A stretch of DNA of 64,000 nt from Ascidia mentula (lineage: Eukaryota; Chordata; Ascidiacea; Phlebobranchia; Ascidiidae). Location of the stretch: assembly GCA_947561715.1 (NCBI GenBank), contig OX387205.1:1865001-1929000 (forward strand), read 5' to 3'. The position numbers and the translations under genes are program-made. The notes beneath the pieces were generated by a model that worked only from the letters and a program-made list of their open reading frames with translations, was not told the origin of the DNA and did no database searches. Below, one piece after another: positions 1 to 11,900 of the stretch (position 1 is its first letter; each line of letters opens with the position of its first letter).

Positions 1-2905
1 ATAGAGCTTCGTCGCGATCCCTTTGTACTGGCGGGCTCCACAGATCTGCAGAAAAGTGGTTGGAATTATCCGAAAGGTCAGAGTTTATTGGGATTTTATT
101 CATACTGGCTCTGTTATGCTTCGTAAGCAATGGATAGTTCATATAACTCTGCACAAAACTTTTAAACATTTTCGACAGATATGCATTGACAATAATTAAT
201 TTCTTTGCTTCCAGACTCGCCTTTGGGAAAAATACAACTTAGATTTAAATAAACGGAATCAAGATGCAACGTTGGTTAAATAGAAGTTTTTTCAAATTCT
301 GAAAAAAAATGATTTGTTAATTTTTCTTCTAACGCGGTTATTTGAAAATTAATAGTTTGCCCAGTTTCCCTTGGAAGCTGAGTAGTTTTGTAATACAGCG
401 TTCGAATATTCCCCAACAACTTCAATACCGTCCGCCAACATTAGTTGTCGGATTTGCCCATTTTTTAACATTCACGAAGGTTAAACCATGTCCCCTATTT
501 CATAGACAATCATACCTGCATGAGCTTGGTCGGCGCCTGTGATGGGAATGACGTCTGGGTAGTTTGGGTCGTGGGCGGTCCCTCTCTGGAGGGCGCACTT
601 CGTACCCTGGAACCGGTGCCTCTACGTCATCGGAGTAAATACTATCCGCATCGTCGCAGTTGGGTGGAAGCAGAGAGCGTACTCGACCAGATTTTCTCGG
701 TCTGTTTGTGAAACGAAAGGTTGTGTTAAAGATAATGTTAGTGGAACATTGTCTAAATACAGTAAGGGCCTGCACCGACTGGACCCTCTTTCGTGGGGCA
801 TTAAAGCGGACATGTGAACTTTGCGTAACTGTATGAAAGTTTTTTTGGTAAACAGGCTTTTCTTGTAGATCCAGATATCGTTGCGTCTTTAAATAAAACT
901 ATTTAATATAAGTGTTGATTTGTTCGATAAAATGATGGCTCGTGAAGCCAAGCTGGCATGCATAGTAACATACGTTGTAAAACTGTTTGCTGTACTTATA
1001 CTTACAGCTGTGGATCGTTCCTGGTGTGGTAAAGATCGTCAATATCAGCCTCAGTGTTGTGGCTTGTCGTCCGACTCAAATCTACAAAGTATGTGAATCG
1101 GATTAGTTTGTTTGTGTAACCTTCAGAATGTGGAGAAACCACTCAAAGCGTCAAGCCCAACAAACTAATGAAAAAAAACAGGCAGACGAATGGCTGGTTA
1201 AATGCATCGCACGTCATTTTATGTGCCGGAAGCACATTTTTTTGTTGAATTAATATGCCTTGCAACCACGGTAATGGCATAAAAATGAACCGATTTAACT
1301 CGGGCAGAATTAAAAAGTCCATGACAAATACTGCAAAGGCGATCCACATGTTTTTTTATCATGTTCTTACGGTTAGCGCGGCGACCAATTGACGAGGGTG
1401 GTGGCATTCTGGTGCCATCTAGCGACGGGTTGCTGACCACGGTGATGTCCCGCACGTACTGACGATTTCTGGCAAGATTTCTCGCCTGTGAGGTAAATAT
1501 GATGGAGTTTGTTTTCACATAATGGTTAAATGCAAAGCCGCTGTGCGATTAGTTATCGAACACCAACTACTAGAATATATTATTTAATAATAAGTTTATG
1601 TGCAAGCATTGAGACAATAATGATCAGTGAGCAGTTGTGTACACTGTTTTGACCTATACGGTTTCACCACTGTGGCTTGTCTCTGACGACTGCCAGCTAA
1701 CTAGTCAGACAGAGACTATTCCACTTTGCAGTTTACGTCGATCCGCTAGATACCAAACCAGGCACACAAACTATACTGGAGACGAACAACGGTAGAACAA
1801 ACTACGGCCAAGCAACTGCTTGGGATGAGGCTTTTTAGTCAAAACAGTGTTTGCACAACTGTTTGCAGCTCGATAGTGAGTTTAGCTTTTGAATATTTGG
1901 AAACAAATTTTGTGTTGTTTCATGTTTTTTTTTATAATTTAAGGAAACCATACAAAAAACGTAAATCGCGCCTAGAAAAAATAATTTTGTTTGTTGGAAA
2001 ACTGGTGTAGGATCAAGTAATGCTATCGGGTAGTCTTAGAAAATATTTTTGGATTTTTTATATTTTTGGTTTTGTAAAATCCGACGTAAGTTTCGACGAA
2101 AAAGCGTGTTAGCAAACAGGGTTACCTCTGTAACTTCATGCATGACTTCATCTGCTATTTCTCCGTTGCTCTTGATTCCCAATCTCTGAAGTCGAGCTGC
2201 TCTTGTGGCGCTTACTGGAATTCTGCGATTTAAACAATACACGTTGCCACAAATCCCAAGCCAAATACTGATTAAAACATTAGTTTGGTTCCTTTGCAAT
2301 AATAGGTAATTTAGATGATATTGTTTCGTTCTATGGAACGGACAACTATCTTTATCGGAAAAGTTTAATTCAAAATTGCTGAAATAAACATGACATTTCT
2401 TCGTGACTTGACAACAAAATTGCAATACTACTTATTATTTATGATTACTCGTAAGAGAAGAAGGCAACATATCCGCTGCGTTATACTCCGCCAAAACTCA
2501 CGATTGTATAGGTAAAATTGTCAATGTAAATTCGTTGTAATTTAACTGACTCTTGTTTGGAATTGAATCTCGAATGAGGTTAACTCACTTTTTTACATTA
2601 TTTTGTCCATAGATAAAATATTACCAAAATTTTTCTAAACTTTGTCACGTGACTTGTATAAATAGCTCGGAACCAATCAAAATTCATTTCCAGGTGGAGT
2701 TACTCACCCGGGAAGCTCATCGTGGATGGATCTGGATGGCGCTCTCCTTGCGGATCTTATTGTTCCAAACTCCACCTCTGCGTTATCCCTCGCCAGCGGA
2801 CGAGGCTTGTATCGCGATGACGTAACCGTGACGTCATCGCGTACCTCCTCCAGCTCGTCTTCGTCTGCTTCAGTCCAACGATCTCTCCCGTACTTTGGGT
2901 CGTTA
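1..2905 (-). CDS. TLR exons 14-19: long post-TIR cytoplasmic tail (or a separate gene)
   Basis: Exons 2905-2708, 2222-2126, 1485-1371, 1081-1006, 701-516 and 45-1 join in phase with each other and with the last TIR exon, and the tail is still open at the window edge. The product is charged and probably disordered, with an acidic stretch (EADEDELEEVRDD), a helical stretch rich in R and L (ATRAARLQRLGIKSNG), tyrosines in acidic settings (DSIYSDDVE, PVPGYEVRP, DDLYHTRND) and a proline/arginine segment RPRPKLPRRHSHHRRRP that could bind SH3 domains. I recognise no domain. Six exons with intact frames and good splice sites make real coding likely. Their link to the TIR exons rests on phase only; a separate gene whose first exon I cannot see is the alternative. 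Confidence 0.65.
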
Positions 2906-5900
2906 CTGAAAGAATCAGTTTGGGTAAAAGTTGAAAGTATTGGGGTCGAATGTTAATCTAGATTTTTATAATGTTTTAGTCCCACATCAAGTTATTGATC
3001 TTCAGCTACTCAACAAAAAAAACCCGTCTATTTAAAACATAATTTCTTTGACATGTGGCACTGCATACATCAACGGCCATGCTGATATGCTATCATCGCG
3101 AACTATGCATTTTTAACTCCCCCAAAAAAATAGTTTATGTCAAAAAAATTGGTGTAGCTCCATTTTGCATCGCCTTAGTAAAACAAAACAACGAATAGGT
3201 CTAATCATTCACCATTCAATTGCAACTGCCGTTTTGATATATTTTTTGAAGCGAAATATAAATGTCTCAAATAAGAAATTGTTTCTGTCAAACGATTCTA
3301 GTGATCTTTTTTAGGTTCATTTATTCCCTCCACGTTGGTTGCAGACACTGACAATATTGTTTCGCAAAAATATATTTGTCTTTAAATGAAAGCCATCTTG
3401 TCTTTAACTTTATTATGAAGACAATTCTTGCTTGGAATTGAAAATAAATCGTTTCCATTATAAAGATAATTGTTACTTACGTGCAGATGAGGGAACACAT
3501 CGACTCCCAGAAATAGAACTCCTGTCTTTCTCGATCCCTTTGCGGGAACTGAACGAAACTCTTCTCTGCCATCAGTTGCTGAAGAGGAACCGGAAGATCC
3601 GACCACCGGAGGGCGTCCAACATCACTATGACAACCGCATCTTTGGCATCCATGGCCATGCGCTCTTGAATTACCTGCATCGAAAAGCGACATATATATT
3701 CCATGTTATTGTGTATAATGACGAAATGTACAGATTACATTGCTCTGGTTGTTATACATGCACAAACTTAATTAAGAATGACCACATTTTTGTATGTGTT
3801 TCCAAACTAGTGAAACATGGCCTCGCATTACTTCTATTTCTCCATAACTTTTGTTGGAGTTTACCTTTAAAATGTAGAGGCAGGATTTTTCTTGAAGAAA
3901 TTCGTGCGTGAGCACCAGTGCGATTTTCCTGTTTGAATCAATACATTTGTGCAGTGTGTCGATCTGTAAAAACCTTGTGTTATTATTGGCTAAAAACATG
4001 TAAACTTTTGTTGTACCCATTAAATCCTAATTATTCCTGCAAGTAATCCCAGTTCCGTTTGTTTGACGTTGTTAATGATATATATATTTCGCCTGTATTT
4101 TCAGGCATCATCGGTATCGCTTATTCAAGTTGAATCATGATCATGCATTTTTGTGAATTCGTTCGTTTAGTCGCCCATAGCATAGAAGTAAAATATTTTA
4201 CCACCAAAAACACTTGGCCAAACCTTTATAGTTTTTCCTATGGTAAACACTTCAAAGTTGAGCTGTCGATTTTCTATTTGTGAAACACTGCAATCGTCAC
4301 ACGCATTGAGGCTTTTCTGAAGGTTCCGCTTTAGTTTCTGCATCATGACATCTTGAACCCACTTGTGGTTTTCGTTGTGACACAAGATTGCTGCATCGTT
4401 TAACTCGCCGTCCTGCACACCCAAATATACTCTGTTATTAATCGACAACCTCCAGAAAACCGTATTTATTTTAAAACCAACTGTTACAAAGGCAGCAACA
4501 ACGATGGATTGCGTTGCTTGACTGAAACGGAATGATATTATCTTTGAGAAAAATTGATATTTTAATAAACGACAATACGTAAATCTTGTTTTTTTTACAG
4601 GAGTAGAAAATAAATCGCACTCCAGAAGTTAGTTTCTTGAAATATTATGTTAACACCAACGTTAGTCATAGAAATCACATAAAGAAGGGCTTTTGACTGG
4701 GCGGTGATTCTGTCGTAATTATCGTGGCTAAACGTCACGTCAACGCATATTTAGCACGAACTATGAGGACAGATTCGATTTGTAAACCACAGGGGTGAGA
4801 AGCAGTTCGATTTGAAACGTGTAGAAACAACGACATTGCAAAAGTTGCATTCAAAGAGTGATAAGCCTTGAAAGTAAAACCGGTGGACGTATAGTATCGA
4901 TTCGATGCCACAGTATTTGACCAAATGGTGGTGAAGTACGTAAATATCAGGTGTGTGATTTCTAGGCGGTGGGCGCAGAGTCGATTTGATCCTATTATAG
5001 TTGATCGAGCCATGAGGCTTGACCCAAACGCATGTGTGATTTGGAGGCGGTGGGCGCAGAGTCGATTTGATTCTACTATAGTTGATGAAGCCATGAGGCT
5101 TTATCTAAAAACATGGGCGATTTGGCTTGACCCAAAAGCATGTGTGATTTGGAGGCGGTGGACGCAGAGTCGATTTGATCCTACTATGAGAGACAACCTT
5201 CTTGTGAGGTCACAGTGCCTGGTAACGGACCAGACTAAGTTGGTTACAGGACTGTGGTGGAAACACGTTGAGCGACAGTTGATTGGAGATTTAATCTTAA
5301 CACGGACTGGGTTGAGGTGGCCGAAGGTCATTAAAGGGAGGAGAGTTTTTTAATGTTAACTGGGACTAATTGCGAAGCTCTATAACTACGATTCAAAAGG
5401 TGGGTTCGTAGACCTGTTGTTCTCCAGGAATGTACGAAAAATGGTGGTGAAATGGCAATGAAAGCCGAAGACCGTTTAAGGGATGAAGTGAATTTTGATC
5501 GAAACTTGGAGATTACCATTAGTTCAAATTGTTTAAGTAAGCGAATAGTTTCTCGCAAAAATGACTGTTGATTCGACTTAAGAAGGTTGTCTATTGACTG
5601 TTTGAATTTCGAACGCAGCTGATGATCTTAAAGGCAAGCATTACGACTCTGGGCGCTTTGCGTCTGGAGTTTTTTTTTCACAAAATTTTTTTTGGATCGT
5701 TTTTTTTTTTTTTGTAAAATTTTGCTGTAATGCGTTGTGTACACACAGAGTCGATAAACCGACGACTTTTAGCCAAAATTGAGCATTTTTTGTCATTGTG
5801 TGCACACAGAGTCGATTAAAATTCTTCAAAAAGACGTTGTGTAAACACAGAGTCGGCCCAAAATCGCAAAAAAATAAACGCGAGGCGCGCGGACACCAAA

Positions 5901-8900
5901 TCGAGCGTTTTCATCGATCAGAAACCCACAAACCGACTTAAAACGACGAATTGAAACCGAAATCGCGATTTCCAATCCGCCACTAGAGCCAGTTTGTGAG
6001 CAAACCAATCAGAAAAGTTTACTCGATTCGATGCCGCACGCCTCGCCAAGGTTCCAAAGTTGAACTACGCTCAAAAACCACTTTTTTTCACTAACAGCGG
6101 CTCGTTACAGGAGCTGCCCATCGCAGTAAGCCCTGCTCTCAGGGCATTCTATGATCTGCCATCATACGTACTTTTGGCGACATCACATGTCGATAATTAG
6201 GCACAAAGCACGCAAAGATCTCCAACGACCCTGCGAAATCGACCACCTTTTCCACGTCTTTCTATAGTAGCCCAGGAACGACTCTGCGTCCACCCACAAC
6301 ACATTGCAAATAAAAAAATAAAAAAATAAGGTCACGAACGACCAGCATACAGCTCCGGTAAAGATATGCGCATAGCACATCTCGTCCACGGGCTTTTAAC
6401 ACTTGTTATCCCGCCAACTTCACGTTACAGATTGGCCACCACACAGACCAGCTTTTTACGTTTCGGGACCAACAGCTAAAACCGCCTATCAGGCGCAAAG
6501 TACCCAGAGACGTCACTCCTTAGCATTGGCTCAAGCCATCGCATCACAAAAATCAACCACCTTCACCATGTCTCTCCATAGTAGTTTGGGATCAACTCTG
6601 TGTACACACTCTGCACATACAAATAATTTTAAAAGCGTCTGATGTTACGGGCTTTCAATACTCGACACTTATCACTACTCGACACCCCTCACAGGACAAC
6701 ATTTCGAACCACATCAAGACTTCCAGCGCCGCGCGAGGATTTGCTCCTATACACAGTAGGGAATAATGTACTCTGCGTCCACCTCCCACCAATATATGCG
6801 CGTACAGCGGAGGCACCATCACTATTACAAGAGAACAAGATCCATTCTGTGTTCACCGCCCAGTGTTGTGTATTGAACATGTGCGATTGGGTGGCGGTGC
6901 ACGCAGAGTCGATTTGATCCTACTATGAGAGACAACCTTCTTGTGAGGTCACAGTGCCTGGCAACGGACAAGACTAAGTTGGTTACAGGACTGTGGTGGA
7001 AGCACTTTGTTGAGCGAAAGCTGATCAGAGATATAAACACGGACCGGGTATAGGTGGTCGAAGGCCAATGGAGTGATGACGTGATTATTAATGTTGGAAA
7101 CTGGGTTAAATGAGATCTCGCTTGAGGATAATTTGAACCCTGAAGTAAGGTTTATGGACCCGCGCGTTGTTGGAGGCCAACAATGACGCCAGAAAGATGA
7201 TAATGGCCTGAGGCAGTCACCAAGTGGATTTATCATATAAAGACACCAGTTGAAGCTTTGAATTTAGAATTTAGACGCACGTGATTAAAAGTGAGTTTTG
7301 GATTCGTCGTTAGTTCTTCCATGCATGACTCTGGGCGCTTTGCGTCTGGAGTTTTTTTTTCCAAAATTTTTTCAACTTTTTGCGCGTTGTGTACACACAG
7401 AGTCGGTCAAATATCGAAAAAAAAAGAAAAGGCGCGCGGTCACCAAATCGAGCACACTTCATCGACCAGAAGCCCACAAACCGACTCAAACCAACGAACT
7501 GGAATCGAAAACTCGACTTCCAATCAGTCACTCGAGTCAGTTTGTGAGCAAACCAATCAGAAAAGTTAAACTCGATTCGATACCGCACGCCTCAGGGAAT
7601 ACCCTACATCACGCGTCCATTCATCCTCACACCGTTTCGAACGGCGACTCAAAGCAACTCCACGTAAAAAGCGCTTCCAATCGGAGTCAGCCCAACTGTC
7701 AGGGTAACCTCTCATTTTACCACACAAGTCTACTCTGTCCTCGCTTATCGACCATTACGTACCATGTACGCACGGACGTCGAACGTCGGACTTTAAACAA
7801 GCGAACCGTGCTCTTCAACCACAGCTTTCGGCACCACGCCTCTCCATAGTAGTGCAAGAACGACTCTGCGTGTACAGAAATCACAATAAATTTGCGCAAC
7901 CTTCTCCAATCGAACGTGTGCAAAGCAGTGTTCTGCATCCACACCACAAACCTCGTCCTAACCACGGCAATAATGTCAAACCATCGTCTCAGAAAAATCA
8001 ACCATCTTCACCCGCGCGCTTCATGGTAGGGTGGAAACGACTCTGCGTATACGATCACCCAAATCGAAATAAATGAAAAAGACTCGATGCAACTGCGCAC
8101 TCTTGTGCGACTCCAAAAAAAGTCTCGCGCGCGGATAACCCACAGACGTCCAATGATCCAGAAATATCAACCACCCTCCCCAACTCACTCCATAGTAGCG
8201 CTGGAACGATTCTGCGTACACCCACACCAAAATTAAAAAAACAAATTGGGGTCTCGATACATCTCTTCCACGGGCTTTCAATACTTGTTATCCCGCCAAC
8301 TTCACGTTACAGCTTGGCCACCTCACAGACCAGCTTTTATCTTTCGGGATCAACAACTAAAACCGCCTATTAGGCGCAAAGTACCTACAGACTTTGCTCT
8401 TAGCATCGACACAAACCATCGCATCATAAAATCAACCACCTCCACCATGTCTCTCCATAGTAGTTTGGGATCAACTCTGTGTTCACGTTACGCACAAATT
8501 CAAATAATTTTAAAAGTGTCTGATGTCACAGGCTTTCAATACTCGACGCCCCTCACAAGACAACATTTCGAACCACATCAAGACTTCCGGCGCCGCGCAA
8601 GGACTTGCTCCGATACACAGTAGGGAATAATGGGCGTCCACCTCCCACCAATATATGCGCGCACAGCGTAGGCACCATCACTATTACAAGAGAACAAGAT
8701 CAATTCTGCGTCCACCGCCCAGTGTTGTGTATTAAATAGTGCGATTTGGAGGCGGTGGACGCAGAGTCGATTTGATCCTACTATGAGAGACAACCTTCTT
8801 GTGAGGTCACAGTGCCTGGTAACGGACAAGACTACATTGGTTGCAGGACTGTGGTGGAAGCACTTTGTTGAGAGAAAGTTGATTGGAGATTAACACGGAC

Positions 8901-11900
8901 CGGGTAAAGGTGGCCGAAGGCCAATGGAGTGATTACGTAATTATTGATGTTGGAAACTGGGTTGAAATGAGATCTCGCGTGTGGATAATTAGAACCCTGA
9001 AGTAATGTTTGTGGACCCGCGCGTTGTTGGAGGCGAACAATGACGCCCGAAAGATGGTGATGGCCTGAATCAGTAACTAAGTAGTTTTTTCATTCAAAGT
9101 TACCAGTTGAAGCTTTGAATTTAGACGCACGTGATAAAAGTAAGTTTTGGGTTTATTGTTAGCTCTTCCCTGCATGACTCTGGGCGCTTTGCGTCTGGAG
9201 TTTTTTTTCCAAAATTTTTTTTTAAACTTTTTGCGCGTTGTGTACACACAGAGTCGGTCAAATATCGAAAAAAATAAAAAAAAGGCGCGCGGTCACCAAA
9301 TCGAGCACACTTCATCGACCGAAGCCCACAAACAGACTCAAAACGACGAACTGGAATCGAAATCTCGACTTCCAATCCGTCACTAGAGCCAGTTTGTGAG
9401 CAAACAAATCAGAAAAGTTTACTCGATTCGATACCGCACGCCTTCGGGAATCCCCAACATCACGCGTCCATTCCTCAAACCGTTTCGAACGGCGACTCAA
9501 AGCAACTCCCCGTAACAGTTGCTCCCAATCGTACTCTGGCCTGGGCAACTTCTCATTTTACCACACATGTATATTTTGTCCTCACTTATCCACCATAACG
9601 CACCATGTACGCCATAACGTCATGACGTCCAACTTTAAACATGCGAACCATGCGTGTTAACCACAGGTTTCGGCACCACGCCTCTCCATAGTAGTGCAAG
9701 AACGACTCTGCGTCTACACAAATCACAATAAATTTGCGCAACCTTTTCCAATCGAACGTGTGCAAAGCAGTGGTCTGCATCCACGCCAGCAACCTCGTCC
9801 CAACCTCGGCAATAATTTTAAACCATCGTCCTAGAAAAATCAACCATCTTTACCCGCTCGCTTCATGGTAGGGTGGAAACGACTCTGCGTATACGATCAC
9901 CCAAATCCAAATAAATTAAAAGAGCTAGGTGCAATTGCACACTATTGTGCGACTATCAAAACACGTCTCGCGCTCGGACTATCCACCCTTCCAACACTCT
10001 CCATAGTAGCGCTGGAACGACTCTGCGTTCACCCACACCAAAATAAAAAAAATAATTGGGGTCTCAATCCACCAGCATACAACTTATTTCAACATATGCG
10101 CTTAGCACATCTCTTCCACGGGCTTTTAACACTTGTTATCCCGCCAACTTCACGTTACAGATTGGCCACCACACAGACCAGCTTTTATCTTTCGGGACCA
10201 ACAACAAAAACCGCCTATTAGGCGAAAAGAAACCACAGGCGTCACTTTTTAGCATAGGCTCAAACCATCGGATCAAAAAATCAACCACCTTAACCGTGTC
10301 TCTCCATAGTAGTTTGGGATCAACTCTGTGTACACGTTCTCCACAAATACAAAAGTTTAAAAGCGTCTGATATCACGGGCTTTCAATACTCGACGCCCCT
10401 CTCAAGACAACATTTCGAACCACATCAAGACTTCCGGCGCCGCGCGAGGACTTGCTCCTAAACACAGTAGGGAATAATGGACTCTGCGTCCACCTCCCAC
10501 CAATATATGCGCGTACAGCGTAAGCACCATCACTATTACAAGAGAACAAGATCCATTCTGTGTCCACCGCCCAGTGTTGTGCATTGAACATGTGCGATTT
10601 GGTGGCGGTGGACGCAGAGTCGATTTGATCCTACTATGAGAGATAACCTTCTTGTGAGGTCACAGTGCCTGGCAACGGACAGGACTAAGTTGGTTGCAGA
10701 ACTGTGGTGGAAGAACTTGAAAGCTGATCAGAGAATTAATCTGAACACGGACCGGGTAATGGTGGCCGAAGGCCAATGGATTGATGACGTAATTATTGAT
10801 GTTGGAAACTGGGTTCAGTGAGATCTCGCGTGTGGATAATTTGAACCCTGAAGTCAGGTTTGAGGACCCGCGCGTTGTTGGAGGCGAACAATGACGCCCG
10901 AAAGATGATAATGGCCTGAAGCAGTAACCAAGTAGGTTTATCATTTAAGGACACCAGCTAAAGCTTTGAATTTAGACGCACGTGATAAAAGTAAGTTTTT
11001 TGGGTTTATTGTTAGTTCTTCCATGCATGACTCTGGGCGCTTTGCGTCTGGAGTTTTTTTTTCCAAAACTTTTGGCGCGTTGTGTACACACAGAGTCGGT
11101 CAAAAAGGCGCGCGGTCACCAAATCGAGCACACTTCCTCGACCAGAAGCCCACAAACCGACACAAAACAACAAACTAGAATCGAAATCTCGACTTCCAAT
11201 CAGTCACTCGAGTCAGTTTGTGAGCAAACCAATCAGAAAAGTTTACTCGATTCGATACCGCACGCCTCAGGGAATCCCCTACATCACGCGACCATTTATC
11301 CTCACACCGTTTCGAACGGCGACTCAAAGCAACTCCACGTAAAAAGCGCTTCAAATCGTAGTCAGCCCAACTGTCAGGGTAACCTCTTTATTTCACCACA
11401 CATGTCTACTCTGTCCTCGCATATCGACCATAACGTACCATGTACGCACTGATGTCCAACTTTAAACAAGCGAACCATGCTCTTAAACCACAGCTTTTGG
11501 CACCACGCCTCTCCATAGTAGTGCAAGAACGACTCTGCGTGTACAGAAATCACAATAAATTTGCGCGACCTTCACCAATCGAACGTGTGCAAAGCAGTGG
11601 TCTGCATCCAAGTCACAAACCTTGTTCTAACCTCAGCAATAATTTCAAACCACCGTCCTAGAAAAATCAACCATCTTTACCCGCTCACTTCATAGTAGTT
11701 GTAAAACGACTCTGCGTATACGATCACCCAAATCCAAATAAATTTATGGAGCTCGATGCAACTGCACAGTCTTTCGCGCGACTACCAAATAAGCAGTCCC
11801 GCGCGCGGACAACCCACAGACCTCCAACGATCCAGAAAAATCAACCACCTTTTCCTCGTCTCTCTATAGTAGCCAAGGAACGACTCTGCGTTCACCCACA

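Noticed and set aside
2726-2956. Serine-rich plus-strand frame (76 codons)
   Set aside because: It is the antisense shadow of the real minus-strand exon 2905-2708; the serine run is the complement of an acidic stretch.
7298-7849. Longest open frame of the satellite (183 codons, plus strand)
   Set aside because: It is not kept in the homologous position of the other units, has no start context or domain, and consists of the repeat motifs.
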